A stretch of 64,000 nucleotides of DNA, from NCBI RefSeq assembly GCF_001905595.1, contig NZ_LIXI01000011.1, positions 190,497-254,496 of the forward strand, read 5' to 3'. The position numbers and the translations under genes were made by a program. This DNA is from Streptomyces sp. CB00316 (GTDB taxonomy: Bacteria; Actinomycetota; Actinomycetes; Streptomycetales; Streptomycetaceae). The notes below the pieces were generated by a model. It saw only the letters and a list, made by a program, of their open reading frames with translations, had not been told where the DNA came from and made no database searches. Positions 16,095-25,206 of this stretch are shown here, one piece after another; within the stretch, counting starts at the first letter, position 1; every line of letters begins with the position of its first letter.

Positions 16095-17179
16095 CAGAAG
16101 ACCACCACCGAGCGGAGGACGTCGCCGTCGTGCATCCGGGCGAAGGCCTGCTCGATGTCGCCCAGGCCGATCGTCTCGGTGACGAAGGCGGCCAGGTCGA
16201 GACGGCCCTGCTGGTGGAGGTCGACGAGCATCGGGAAGTCGCGGGAGGGCAGGCAGTCGCCGTACCAGGAGGACTTGAGCGAGCCGCCGCGGCCGAAGAC
16301 GTCCAGGAGAGGCAGTTCGAGCTTCATGTCCGGGGTGGGGACGCCGACGAGGACGACCGTTCCGGCGAGGTCACGGGCGTAGAAGGCCTGTTCGTACGTC
16401 TCCGGGCGGCCGACGGCCTCGATGACGACGTCGGCGCCGTTGCCGTCGGTGAGGGCCCGGATCGCCTCGACCGGTTCGGTGGAGCGGGAGTTGACGGTGT
16501 GGGTGGCGCCCATCTTCCGCGCCGTCTCCAGCTTGCGGTCGTCGATGTCGACCGCGATGATCTTCGCCGCTCCGGCCAGCCGGGCCCCGGCGATGGCCGC
16601 GTCACCGACGCCGCCGCAGCCGATGACGGCGACCGAGTCGCCGCGGCCGACCTGGCCGGTGTTGATGGCGGCGCCGATGCCGGCCATCACGCCGCAGCCG
16701 AGCAGTCCGGCGACGGCCGGGGAGACCTCGGGGTCGACCTTGGTGCACTGGCCGGAGGCGACCAGGGTCTTCTCGGCGAAGGCGCCGATACCGAGGGCGG
16801 GCGACAGCTCCGTGCCGTCGAGCAGGGTCATCTTCTGCTGGGCGTTGTGGGTGTCGAAGCAGTACCAGGGGCGGCCGCGCAGACAGGCGCGACACTGCCC
16901 GCACACCGCACGCCAGTTGAGGATGACGAAGTCGCCGGGAGCGACGTCCGTGACGCCCTCGCCGACCGACTCCACGACGCCCGCCGCCTCGTGGCCGAGG
17001 AGGAAGGGGAAGTCGTCGTTGATGCCGCCCTGCTTGTAGTGGAGGTCGGTGTGGCAGACGCCGCACGCCTGGATCTTCACGACGGCCTCTCCGGGACCGG
17101 GGTCGGGGATGACGATCGTCTCGACCCGCACCGGCTCGTTCTTCCCCGGTGCGATGACCCCTTGCACCTGCTGCGCCAT
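16094..17179 (-). CDS. mscR: S-(hydroxymethyl)mycothiol dehydrogenase
   Basis: A 361-residue class III-like zinc alcohol dehydrogenase that oxidises the mycothiol-formaldehyde adduct with NAD and can reduce S-nitrosomycothiol. The catalytic zinc site is CGVCHTDLHYKQGG, the structural zinc site CGQCRACLRGRPWYC (C-x2-C-x2-C-x7-C), and the NAD fold VAVIGCGGVGDAAI. The start MAQQVQGVIAPGK is chosen from family alignment and the GGGAGAGCACG site upstream. It is translationally coupled to the MBL-fold gene. With mshC at the start of the window, it shows the mycothiol redox system is in use. Confidence 0.94.
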   Translation of the reverse strand: MAQQVQGVIAPGKNEPVRVETIVIPDPGPGEAVVKIQACGVCHTDLHYKQGGINDDFPFLLGHEAAGVVESVGEGVTDVAPGDFVILNWRAVCGQCRACLRGRPWYCFDTHNAQQKMTLLDGTELSPALGIGAFAEKTLVASGQCTKVDPEVSPAVAGLLGCGVMAGIGAAINTGQVGRGDSVAVIGCGGVGDAAIAGARLAGAAKIIAVDIDDRKLETARKMGATHTVNSRSTEPVEAIRALTDGNGADVVIEAVGRPETYEQAFYARDLAGTVVLVGVPTPDMKLELPLLDVFGRGGSLKSSWYGDCLPSRDFPMLVDLHQQGRLDLAAFVTETIGLGDIEQAFARMHDGDVLRSVVVF

Positions 17180-17249
17180 ACCGTGCTCTCCCTGCTCCCG
17201 GATTTTCGCGAAGATCGATCGCGGACAACCGTACGCCCCGGGACACCCC

Positions 17250-17951
17250 CTACGGGGCCAGGACGTCCAGCTCGTGCAGGGCACCCACCGCGATCTCCTT
17301 GGTGATCCGCTCGGCCGCCTCCGGGTCTCCCTCGCGGACCGCCTCGGCGAGCCGTACGTGCAGGGTGACGGCGGCCGGGTCGGGGTCCTCGAACATCACC
17401 TGGTGGTGGGTGCGGCCGGCCAGGACCTCGGCGACGACGTCCCCGAGCCGGGCGAACATCTCGTTGCCGGAGGCGTTGAGGACGATCCGGTGGAAGGCGA
17501 TGTCGTGTTCGAGGTAGCCCTCCAACTGCTGGCCGCGCGAGGTGGCGACCATGCCGAGGGCGCGTTCGGTGAGCGCGGCGCACTGCTCGGCGGTGGCGTG
17601 GCGGGCGGCGAGCCCGGCGGCGACCGGTTCGATCGCGGAACGCAGCACGGTGAGGGAGCGCAGCTGCCGCGGGCGGTCGGAGCCGGCCAGGCGCCAGCGG
17701 ATGACCTGGGGGTCGTAGACGTTCCAGGTCTCGGCGGGGCGGACCGTCACGCCGACGCGGCGGCGGGACTCGACCAGGTGCATCGATTCCAGGACCCGGA
17801 TCACCTCACGGATGACCGTACGGGAGACGTCGAAACGCTGGGCCAGCTCGTCGGTGCGCAGGACGCTGCCGGGCGGGCACTGGCCGGAGGAGATCTCCAG
17901 ACCCAGGGTGTCCAGCACATGTGTATGCAGCCCCTGGCTCTGTGTGGTCAT
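17250..17951 (-). CDS. gntR: FadR/GntR-type repressor of the gluconate genes
   Basis: A 233-residue GntR-family regulator: an N-terminal winged helix (LRTDELAQRFDVSRTVIREV, residues 30-50) and an all-helical FCD effector domain with metal-binding His residues in LEHDIAFHRIVLNASGN. It is transcribed divergently from gluconokinase and the gluconate permease, the usual arrangement of the actinobacterial gluconate locus, so it probably represses them and is released by gluconate or 6-phosphogluconate. The inverted repeat in the shared intergenic region is its likely target. Confidence 0.88.
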   Translation of the reverse strand: MTTQSQGLHTHVLDTLGLEISSGQCPPGSVLRTDELAQRFDVSRTVIREVIRVLESMHLVESRRRVGVTVRPAETWNVYDPQVIRWRLAGSDRPRQLRSLTVLRSAIEPVAAGLAARHATAEQCAALTERALGMVATSRGQQLEGYLEHDIAFHRIVLNASGNEMFARLGDVVAEVLAGRTHHQVMFEDPDPAAVTLHVRLAEAVREGDPEAAERITKEIAVGALHELDVLAP

Positions 17952-17987
17952 GGGTCAAGCCTACGGGGCGATCCTCGGGAACAAAAA

Positions 17988-18026
17988 GTACGACGTATAC
18001 ATCACAAGCTCTTGAATAAGTCGTAC
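17988..18026. promoter_or_regulatory. Inverted repeat in the gntR/gntK intergenic region
   Basis: GTACGAC at 17988-17994 and GTCGTAC at 18020-18026 are perfect inverted copies 25 bp apart, set in an AT-richer stretch (AACAAAAAGTACGACGTATA) between the divergent gntR and gntK genes. The placement fits a GntR operator overlapping divergent promoters. Confidence 0.6.
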
Positions 18027-18082
18027 CTAATGGGTTTCAGTAGCGCGACGGACCGATGTCGACGAAGACAGCGAGGCACCTC

Positions 18083-18592
18083 ATGAGCATCCCCCACGTC
18101 GTCGTGGTGATGGGCGTAGCAGGAACCGGCAAGACCACGATCGGTCCCCTGCTCGCCGCCGAACTCGGCGTTCCGTACGCCGAGGGCGACGACTTCCACC
18201 CGCCGGCGAACATCGGGAAGATGTCGGCCGGCACCCCGCTGGACGACGACGACCGGTGGCCCTGGCTCGATGCCATCGGTGAGTGGGCGCACGGGCGGGC
18301 GGGGCTCGGCGGGGTCGTCTCCAGCTCGGCCCTCAAGCGGTCCTACCGGGACCGGCTGCGGGCCAAGGCGCCCGACGCCCTGTTTCTGCATCTGACCGGC
18401 GACCGGGCGCTGATCGAGGAGCGGATGGCGGACCGCAAGGGCCACTTCATGCCCACCGCGCTGCTCGACTCCCAGTTCGCGACGTTGCAGCCGCTCCAGG
18501 CCGACGAGGCCGGGGTGGACGTCGACGTGTCCGGCACCCCCGATGAAATCACCCAGCGAGCCGTCGCCGCACTGCGCCGGCTCGACACCTAA
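18083..18592 (+). CDS. gntK: Gluconokinase
   Basis: A 169-residue GntK-type kinase that phosphorylates D-gluconate to 6-phosphogluconate, feeding the pentose phosphate pathway. The P-loop is VMGVAGTGKTTIGPLLA, followed by the substrate-binding segment EGDDFHPPANIGKMSAGTPL and SSSALKRSYRDRLR. The start MSIPHVVVVMG is preferred over an ATG 27 bp upstream because a GCGAGG site lies 6-8 nt before it. The permease gene follows 11 bp later, so the two form an operon. Confidence 0.95.
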   Translation: MSIPHVVVVMGVAGTGKTTIGPLLAAELGVPYAEGDDFHPPANIGKMSAGTPLDDDDRWPWLDAIGEWAHGRAGLGGVVSSSALKRSYRDRLRAKAPDALFLHLTGDRALIEERMADRKGHFMPTALLDSQFATLQPLQADEAGVDVDVSGTPDEITQRAVAALRRLDT

Positions 18593-18603
18593 GGATCATC
18601 ACC

Positions 18604-20001
18604 GTGACCAGTCTCAGCGTCGAGACGCTGGCAGCGGACGCCGCCGAACCGATCACTTCGGCAGGCAACGCGCAGTTGGGCATCGCCGTCCTGGCGGGCA
18701 TCGCCGTCATCGTTCTCCTGATCACCAGGCTCAAGATGCACGCGTTCCTGGCGCTGACCATCGGTTCGCTGGCGCTCGGCTCCTTCGCGGGAGCGGCCCC
18801 GGCCGACACGATCACCAGCTTCTCCGCCGGCCTCGGCTCCACCGTCGCGAGCGTCGGCGTCCTCATCGCGCTCGGCGCCATCCTGGGCAAGCTGCTCGCC
18901 GACTCCGGCGGGGCCGACCAGATCGTCGACACCATCCTGGCGAAGGCGAGCCGGGGGGCCATGCCGTGGGCGATGGTCCTCATCGCCTCGATCATCGGGC
19001 TGCCGCTCTTCTTCGAGGTCGGGATCGTGCTGATGATCCCGGTGGTGCTGCTCGTCGCCAAGCGCGGCGACTACTCCCTGATGCGGATCGGCATCCCTGC
19101 TCTGGCCGGACTCTCCGTGATGCACGGGCTCATCCCGCCGCACCCCGGCCCGCTGGTCGCGATCGACGCCCTGGACGCCAACCTCGGTGTGACGCTGGCG
19201 CTCGGTGTGCTGGTCGCCCTCCCGACCGTGATCATCGCCGGACCGGTCTTCGCCCGCTACGCCGCGCGCTGGGTGGACATCGAACCCCCGGAGAGGATGA
19301 TCCCGCAGCGCCCGTCCGAGGACCTGGACCGCCGCCCCAGCTTCGCCGCCACCCTGGTGACGATCCTGCTGCCGGTCGTGCTCATGCTGCTCAAGGCGCT
19401 CGTCGAGATCGTCGTCGACGACCCTGACAACAGTGTCCAGCGGGTGACGGACGTGGTCGGCTCGCCACTGATCGCCCTGCTCGCCGCCGTCCTGCTCGGG
19501 ATGTTCACCCTCGGCCGGGCTGCCGGGTTCACCAAGGGCAAACTCGCCGGGACGGTGGAGAAGTCGCTCGCCCCGATCGCCGGGATCCTGCTGATCGTCG
19601 GCGCCGGCGGTGGCTTCAAGCAGACGCTGATCGACGCCGGCGTCGGCCAGATGATCCTGGACTTCTCCGAGAACTGGTCGATCCCCGCCCTGCTGCTCGG
19701 CTGGCTGATCGCCGTCGCGATCCGCCTCGCCACCGGCTCGGCCACGGTGGCCACCATCTCCGCCGCCGGCCTGGTCGCCCCGCTCGCGGCCGACATGTCG
19801 ACCGCCCACGCGGCCCTGCTGGTCCTCGCGGTCGGCGCCGGTTCGCTCTTCTTCAGCCATGTGAACGACGCCGGGTTCTGGCTGGTGAAGGAGTACTTCG
19901 GGATGGACGTCGGCCAGACCGTGAAGACCTGGTCGGTGATGGAGACGATCATCTCGGTGGTCGCGATGGCCTTCATCATGGTGTTGTCGCTGTTGCTGTA
20001 G
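18604..20001 (+). CDS. gntP: GntP-family gluconate:H+ symporter
   Basis: A 465-residue polytopic membrane protein of the GntP family with about 12-14 hydrophobic segments, which imports gluconate for GntK. Recognisable stretches are GLPLFFEVGIVLMIPVVLL, LIPPHPGPLVAIDALDANLG, GAGGGFKQTLIDAGVG and FFSHVNDAGFWLVKEYFG, all conserved in GntP/GntT proteins. It starts at a GTG 11 bp after the gntK stop. A hairpin terminator follows the stop. Confidence 0.95.
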   Translation: MTSLSVETLAADAAEPITSAGNAQLGIAVLAGIAVIVLLITRLKMHAFLALTIGSLALGSFAGAAPADTITSFSAGLGSTVASVGVLIALGAILGKLLADSGGADQIVDTILAKASRGAMPWAMVLIASIIGLPLFFEVGIVLMIPVVLLVAKRGDYSLMRIGIPALAGLSVMHGLIPPHPGPLVAIDALDANLGVTLALGVLVALPTVIIAGPVFARYAARWVDIEPPERMIPQRPSEDLDRRPSFAATLVTILLPVVLMLLKALVEIVVDDPDNSVQRVTDVVGSPLIALLAAVLLGMFTLGRAAGFTKGKLAGTVEKSLAPIAGILLIVGAGGGFKQTLIDAGVGQMILDFSENWSIPALLLGWLIAVAIRLATGSATVATISAAGLVAPLAADMSTAHAALLVLAVGAGSLFFSHVNDAGFWLVKEYFGMDVGQTVKTWSVMETIISVVAMAFIMVLSLLL

Positions 20002-20017
20002 CGCCCCCCGCAGATCA

Positions 20018-20059
20018 GAAGCGCCCGCCCCGGCGGACTCCCCTGGGGCGGGCGGCTTC
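20018..20059. terminator. Hairpin terminator between gntP and the APC permease gene
   Basis: GAAGCGCCCGCCCC (20018-20031) pairs with GGGGCGGGCGGCTTC (20045-20059) with a single bulge, giving a stem of about 14 bp between two convergent genes. Confidence 0.8.
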
Positions 20060-20078
20060 TTACGTACGTACGGGGTGT

Positions 20079-21659
20079 TCAGCGGCGGGTGGCCTCGCTC
20101 TCGGCCGCCTTCTCCAGCTGGAACGCCTCGTTGCCCAGGCCGATCCGGGCATGCACCTCGGGCTTGGCCTTGCGCAGGACCGCACCGTAGACGAGCCCGC
20201 CGACGAGGGCGAGGACGATCACGCCGGGCAGCAGCCAGTTGAGGGCCGAGCCGTCGCCGGAGCCCACCAGGACGTCGAAGTCGCGGACGGTGAAGACGGC
20301 GATCGACAGGAGCGCGATACCGGCCAGGCCCGAGGCGACCAGGCGCGGAGCCTGGGCGCGGCCCGCGCCGCGCTTGACGAAGAAGGCGATGACGGCGAAC
20401 GAAGCGGCGGCCATCAGCAGGATGACGCCCAGCGCGCCGACGTTGCCCATCCAGGTGAACAGGCGCAGGACGGGGACGGTGGGGTCACCGATGTGGTTGT
20501 CGTCGGCGAAGGCGAAGGCCAGCACGATGACGACGGAGATGACGGACTGGAGCAGCGAGCCGGTGCCGGGGGCACCGCTGGCCCGGTTGGTGCGGCCGAA
20601 GCGGGCGGGCAGCAGGCCCTCACGCCCCATGGCGAACGCGTAGCGGGCGACCACGTTGTGGAAGCTGAGGAGCGCCGCGAACATGCCGGTGACGAAGAGG
20701 ATGTGCAGGACGTCGGTGAAGGTCGAACCGAGCCGCTCCTCGGTGAGTTGGAACAGCATGCCCGGCCCCTCCTTGAGGGAGGTGTCGGCGATGAAGCCGG
20801 GTCCGGCGGCGACGGTCAGGGCCCAGGAGCTGATGGCGAGGAACAGCGCCGCGTACCCCACCGCGAGGAACATCACCCGGGAGACCACGATCTGCGGGCG
20901 GCTGGTCTCCTCGGCGTAGACCGGTGCCTGCTCGAAGCCGACGAACGCGGCGATGCAGAAGCAGAGCGCGGTGGAGAGGCCGGCGCCGGTGAGGGTTTCC
21001 GGGTTGAACGCCGCGAACGAGAGCCCCTCGGGGCCCGGCTCGGCGACGGCGGCGATGTCGAAGATCACGACGAGGAGGCACTCGATGACCAGCAGGACGC
21101 CGAGCACCTTGGCGTTGAGGTCGATCTTCAGCCAGCCGAGGATGCCGACCACGACCACCGAGATCAGTGCGGGTATCCACCACTGCACGTCGATGCCGGC
21201 GTACGTGGAGAGGATGACGGAGACCTCGAAGCCGAGGATCCCGTAGATGCCGACCTGCATCGCGCTGTACGCCACCAGCGCCACCAGCGAGGCTCCGGCA
21301 CCGGCCGTCGGACCGAGGCCCCGGGCGATGTACGCGTAGAAGGCACCGGCGTTGTGGACGTGCCGGCTCATCTCCGCGTAGCCGACGCTGAACAGCATCA
21401 GGACGGCGCCGAGGATCACGTAGAGCAGGGGCTGCCCGACGATGCCCATCACGCCGAAGACCGTGGGCATCACCCCGGCGACCACCATCAGGGGGGCGCT
21501 GGCGGCGAGCACGGAGAGCAGCAGGCCGGGGGTGCCGAGGCGGTCGGCCCGCAGGGCGCGTTCCTCACCCTTGTAGGTGTTGATCCCGCCGGTATCGCCC
21601 GTCAGCCTGGTGGTGCCGGCCTGCCGGGTCTTGCCTGGATATGAACTGCCCGTCGACAT
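20079..21659 (-). CDS. APC-superfamily amino acid permease
   Basis: A 526-residue integral membrane protein of the amino acid-polyamine-organocation superfamily with about 12 transmembrane segments. The N-terminus carries the APC hallmark region LGTPGLLLSVLAASAPLMVV and GIVGQPLLYVILGAVLM. FVGFEQAPVYAEETSRPQ is the conserved cytoplasmic loop after TM6. The substrate cannot be read from the sequence. The start MSTGSSYPGKTRQ is preceded by GAAGGGACC; codons upstream lie in a repetitive Arg/Thr-rich stretch. It lies 60 bp from the upstream TPR-like gene and may be co-transcribed with it. Confidence 0.88.
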   Translation of the reverse strand: MSTGSSYPGKTRQAGTTRLTGDTGGINTYKGEERALRADRLGTPGLLLSVLAASAPLMVVAGVMPTVFGVMGIVGQPLLYVILGAVLMLFSVGYAEMSRHVHNAGAFYAYIARGLGPTAGAGASLVALVAYSAMQVGIYGILGFEVSVILSTYAGIDVQWWIPALISVVVVGILGWLKIDLNAKVLGVLLVIECLLVVIFDIAAVAEPGPEGLSFAAFNPETLTGAGLSTALCFCIAAFVGFEQAPVYAEETSRPQIVVSRVMFLAVGYAALFLAISSWALTVAAGPGFIADTSLKEGPGMLFQLTEERLGSTFTDVLHILFVTGMFAALLSFHNVVARYAFAMGREGLLPARFGRTNRASGAPGTGSLLQSVISVVIVLAFAFADDNHIGDPTVPVLRLFTWMGNVGALGVILLMAAASFAVIAFFVKRGAGRAQAPRLVASGLAGIALLSIAVFTVRDFDVLVGSGDGSALNWLLPGVIVLALVGGLVYGAVLRKAKPEVHARIGLGNEAFQLEKAAESEATRR

Positions 21660-21719
21660 GGCGGGGTCGGTCCCTTCTTCGGTTCTGGGTCCTCGGTCTT
21701 CGGTTCGGTGAGGCACTGG

Positions 21720-22691
21720 TCAGGGGGTGCCGAGTGCGTGGTCCCGGGCGGCGGTGAACGCGGCGTACGGGTCGCGGCCGGAGTAGGACCAGGGGGCGGC
21801 CGTGGCGTGCGGGCCGATCCGGTGGAAGAGGGCGGCGGCTTCGGCGGTCCGGCCCTCGCAGACCTTGGCGTGGGCCAGGAAGTTGAGGTCGACGCGGTGG
21901 CGGGGGTGGTCCTCGCGCTCCCACTCCAGCCACCAGTCGAAGGCCGCCTTCATCACCTGCCGGGCCCGCCGTCCCGACCAGTGCCCGGACGCCACCGGGT
22001 CGTCCGGCTCACTGCCGGCCGCCACGAGTACGCGGTAGCGCTCGGCGTGGGCGACGACCGGGAGCACCGCGAGCGGCGAGTCGGCCGGGGCCTGCTCGGC
22101 GGCCCAGGCGGCGAAGTCGTACACCTCGTGCAGCGGGTCCTGGCCGCTGTCGGGGCGGCTCTCGGCCAGTTGCGCGGTCATCACGTGGTGGGCGTGGTGG
22201 TGCTCGGGGTGGCGGGAGCGGACCTCCTCGAAGAGCCTGCCGGTCTCGTCACCGCCGTCGTCGCGGCCCCGGTCCAGGAGGAGCAGGGCCAGCCACGGGG
22301 TGGGGTCGTCGGGGGTGATCCGGGCGGCGGCGAGACAGGCCTGCCGGGCGCGCACGGCATCGTCGGCCTTGGCCTTGGGCCGCAGGGCCCGTACGACACA
22401 GGCGCAGCCGAGGAGGGTGGTGGCGTCGGCGCTCTCGGGTTCGGCGAGCAGCCAGTCGCCGGCCCAGTCCGCGGCGGAGGGGAGTTCGGCGAGGGCCAGG
22501 AGGCGGTGTCCCCGGCGGTCCCAGTCCTTCCCGGTGGCCACCAGCAGGGCGCGGGCGTCGCCCCAGCGTCCCTGGGTGAACTGGCTGCGGGCGTCGATGA
22601 GTTCGCGGTCGTCCAGAGCCGGGTCGAAGGCGTGCTCCGAGCGGCCGCCCCGGCGGCGGGAGCGGCCCAGGGGCGGCGGAGGCGGGGACAT
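21720..22691 (-). CDS. Conserved hypothetical protein with TPR-like helices
   Basis: A 323-residue soluble protein of unknown function. The first 25 residues are Pro/Arg-rich (MSPPPPPLGRSRRRGG). The rest is made of repeated Ala-rich amphipathic helices (FTQGRWGDARALLVATGKDW, RARQACLAAARITPDDPTPW, AAALFHRIGPHATAAPW), resembling a tetratricopeptide solenoid that may mediate protein contacts. There is no signal peptide. The start is the Met after the stretch near the divergent promoter. It lies upstream of the APC permease on the same strand. Confidence 0.75.
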   Translation of the reverse strand: MSPPPPPLGRSRRRGGRSEHAFDPALDDRELIDARSQFTQGRWGDARALLVATGKDWDRRGHRLLALAELPSAADWAGDWLLAEPESADATTLLGCACVVRALRPKAKADDAVRARQACLAAARITPDDPTPWLALLLLDRGRDDGGDETGRLFEEVRSRHPEHHHAHHVMTAQLAESRPDSGQDPLHEVYDFAAWAAEQAPADSPLAVLPVVAHAERYRVLVAAGSEPDDPVASGHWSGRRARQVMKAAFDWWLEWEREDHPRHRVDLNFLAHAKVCEGRTAEAAALFHRIGPHATAAPWSYSGRDPYAAFTAARDHALGTP

Positions 22692-22895
22692 GCCGCAGAC
22701 TTCTTTCGACGCGGTGTGCGAGCAGATGATCGCGCACAGCAAAGCGGCAGGGAACACTCCGAGTCAAGAGGTGGTCTCTACCAACTCCTCTTCCGTTCCT
22801 AATAGTTGGCTGGAAGTCGTCGTGCCGGGAAAGGTGTTTGCCCAGCGTGCGGGTGCGGTGGGCGGGCGGGGAGTGACGCCTGACACACTGGCGGC

Positions 22896-23339
22896 ATGGA
22901 GCCTCGCGAACCTCTGAAACCCTTTCTCCTCGCCTTTCCCGGCCCGTTGCGCGACCGGCTGGTGGCGGCGGTCCTCTCCGGCGAAAAGGTGTCCACCTCC
23001 GGGCTGTTGGCCGAGTACGAGCTGGAGGGGGAGGAACTTCCGCCGGTGGGCGAACTGTCCGCGCTGATCGACTCGGAGGGGCGGGAGGTGGCGGTGCTGG
23101 AGATGACGGAGGTACGGGTGCTGCCGCTCGGGGAGGTCGATCTGCGGCATGCGCTGGATGAGGGCGAGGGGTATCGGTCGGTGGCCGAATGGCGTGCGGG
23201 GCACGAGGCGTTCTGGCACGGGGAGGAGATGCGGGAGGCGATGGGGGATCCGTCGTTCACCGTGGACGACGGGACGATGATCGTGGCTGAGCGGTTTCGG
23301 GTGGTGGAGCGGTTGGACGGGGGCGGGGTCTCCGGGTGA
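22896..23339 (+). CDS. ASCH domain-containing protein
   Basis: A 147-residue ASCH-domain protein, a PUA-like RNA- or nucleotide-binding fold. The domain spans nearly the whole chain: KPFLLAFPGPLRDRLVAAVL with the conserved VLSGEKVSTSGLLAEYE (family signature G-x-K-x-x-T/S), EVAVLEMTEVRVLPLGEVD and the C-terminal SVAEWRAGHEAFW that typifies this group. Possible roles include an RNA-binding coactivator or a small hydrolase, but none is demonstrated for this subfamily. It is divergent from the TPR-like gene. Confidence 0.85.
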   Translation: MEPREPLKPFLLAFPGPLRDRLVAAVLSGEKVSTSGLLAEYELEGEELPPVGELSALIDSEGREVAVLEMTEVRVLPLGEVDLRHALDEGEGYRSVAEWRAGHEAFWHGEEMREAMGDPSFTVDDGTMIVAERFRVVERLDGGGVSG

Positions 23340-23400
23340 AGCTCCGGGGCGCTGCCCCGGGCCCCGCTCCTCAATCGCCGCAAGGGCTTGATTTCGTGCC
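23339..23400. repeat. Streptomyces intergenic palindromic repeat
   Basis: Immediately after the ASCH gene stop lies AGCTCCGGGGCGCTGCCCCG, then GGCCCCGCTCCTCAATCGCC and GCAAGGGCTTGATTT. I recall this arrangement, an imperfect GC hairpin followed by CCCCGCTCCTCAA and a GGGCTTGATTT tail, as a family of repeats dispersed in Streptomyces intergenic regions. The hairpin part may act as a terminator between the convergent ASCH and FAD-dehydrogenase genes. Confidence 0.5.
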
Positions 23401-23424
23401 CCGGTCCGCTCGGCGCTGACGGGT

Positions 23425-25077
23425 CTACAGGGCCTTCGCCGCCGCCCTGCCCGCCGCTCGGCCCGAGAAGACGCAGCCGCCCAGGAACGTGCCCTCCAGG
23501 GAGCGGTAGCCGTGGACTCCGCCGCCGCCGAAGCCCGCCGCCTCCCCCGCCGCGTACAGGCCGGGGAGCGGGGTGCCGTCCGCGGTCAGGACCTGGGAGG
23601 AGAGGTCCGTCTCCAGACCGCCCAGGGACTTACGGGTCAGGATGTTGAGGCGTACGGCGATGAGCGGGCCTGCCGCCGGGTCCAGGATGCGGTGCGGTTT
23701 CGCCGTACGGATCAGGCGGTCGCCGAGGTAGGCGCGGGCGCCGTGGATCGCGGTGACCTGGAGGTCCTTGGTGAAGGGGTTGGCGATCTCCCGATCCCGG
23801 GCGGTGATCTCGCGGCGCAGCTCCTCCGCGTCGATCAGACTGTCGCCGCTGACCGCGTTCATGCCTCGGACCAGGGCGTCGAGGTCCTTCTCCACGACGA
23901 AGTCGGCTCCGTGGTCCATGAACGCCTTCACCGGGGCGGGCACGTCCGCGCGGGCCCGGCCGATCACGTCACGCACCGACTTGCCGGTCAGGTCCGGGTT
24001 CTGCTCGGAGCCCGAGAGGGCGAACTCCTTGCCGATGATGCGCTGGTTGAGCACGAACCAGGTGTAGCCGTGGCCGGAGCGCATGATGTGTTCGAGGGTG
24101 CCGAGCGTGTCGAAGCCGGGGAAGAGCGGGACCGGCAGCCGCTTGCCGCGGGCGTCCAGCCAGAGGGAGGAGGGGCCGGGCAGGATGCGGATGGCGTGCT
24201 TGGACCAGATCGGGTTCCAGTTCTCGATGCCTTCGGTGTAGTGCCACATCCGGTCCCGGTTGATGTGGTGCGCGCCCGCCTCCTCGGCGATGCCCAGCAT
24301 CAGCCCGTCGACGTGGGCAGGGACGCCGGAGAGCAGCTTGTCGGGCGGGGTGCCGAGTCGCTCGGGCCACTGGGAGCGGACCAGGTCGTGGTTGCCCCCG
24401 ATGCCCCCGGAGGTGACGATGACCGCCTGGGCCCTGAGCTCGAAGGCGCCGGTGGTCTCCCGGCTGCTGGCGGTGCCTCGCTCGGCCGCGCTCGGCTCCA
24501 GGATCTCGCCGGTGACCGTGTCCAGCGCCCCGGCGGTACGGGCGAGGCCGGTGACGCGGTGGCGGAACCTCAGCTGGACGAGCCCCTTGGCGACGCCCTC
24601 GCGGACCCGCCGTTCGAAGGGGGCGACGACGCCGGGGCCCGTGCCCCAGGTGATGTGGAAGCGGGGTACGGAGTTGCCGTGGCCGGTCGCGTCGTAGCCG
24701 CCGCGCTCCGCCCAGCCGACGACCGGGAAGATCCGCAGCCCCTGCTGGTGCAGCCAGGAGCGCTTCTCGCCCGCCGCGAAGTCGACGTACGCCTCGGCCC
24801 ACTTCTTGGGCCAGTGGTCCTCCTTGCGGTCGAACCCGGCGGTGCCGTACCAGTCCTGGAGGGCCAGTTCCCGGCTGTCCTTGATCCGCAGCCGGCGCTG
24901 CTCGGGCGAGTCGACGAGGAAGAGGCCGCCGAAGGACCAGTGGGCCTGCCCGCCGATGGACTGCTCGGGCTCCTGGTCGAGGACGATCACGGAACGGCCG
25001 GCGTCGACCAGTTCGGCGGTGGCCACGAGTCCGGCGAGCCCTGCCCCGATCACGATCACATCAGCGTCGTACGCCAT
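23425..25077 (-). CDS. FAD-binding dehydrogenase (fumarate reductase/ketosteroid dehydrogenase-like)
   Basis: A 550-residue flavoprotein of the FAD_binding_2 family. The dinucleotide-binding motif is at the N-terminus (DVIVIGAGLAGLVATAELVD), followed by VIVLDQEPEQSIGGQAHWSF. The C-terminal FAD motif is GLYAAGEAAGFGGGGVHGYR with ALEGTFLGG-like residues just after. The family includes fumarate reductases and 3-ketosteroid dehydrogenases, but this subgroup has no assigned substrate. Start MAYDADVIVIG; a Met three codons upstream is also possible. It is divergent from the NUDIX gene. Confidence 0.87.
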   Translation of the reverse strand: MAYDADVIVIGAGLAGLVATAELVDAGRSVIVLDQEPEQSIGGQAHWSFGGLFLVDSPEQRRLRIKDSRELALQDWYGTAGFDRKEDHWPKKWAEAYVDFAAGEKRSWLHQQGLRIFPVVGWAERGGYDATGHGNSVPRFHITWGTGPGVVAPFERRVREGVAKGLVQLRFRHRVTGLARTAGALDTVTGEILEPSAAERGTASSRETTGAFELRAQAVIVTSGGIGGNHDLVRSQWPERLGTPPDKLLSGVPAHVDGLMLGIAEEAGAHHINRDRMWHYTEGIENWNPIWSKHAIRILPGPSSLWLDARGKRLPVPLFPGFDTLGTLEHIMRSGHGYTWFVLNQRIIGKEFALSGSEQNPDLTGKSVRDVIGRARADVPAPVKAFMDHGADFVVEKDLDALVRGMNAVSGDSLIDAEELRREITARDREIANPFTKDLQVTAIHGARAYLGDRLIRTAKPHRILDPAAGPLIAVRLNILTRKSLGGLETDLSSQVLTADGTPLPGLYAAGEAAGFGGGGVHGYRSLEGTFLGGCVFSGRAAGRAAAKAL

Positions 25078-25206
25078 GGGTTCCATCCTGTTCGGGGAAG
25101 CCCGGAGGGCTCGGAAGGCTCGGCGGGCGTGCAAGTTACCCGTGCGTCAGATCTTGGGTACCGGCCGCTGCCACGTCAACCACCCGGGTGCTGTTGGATG
25201 AAGCGC

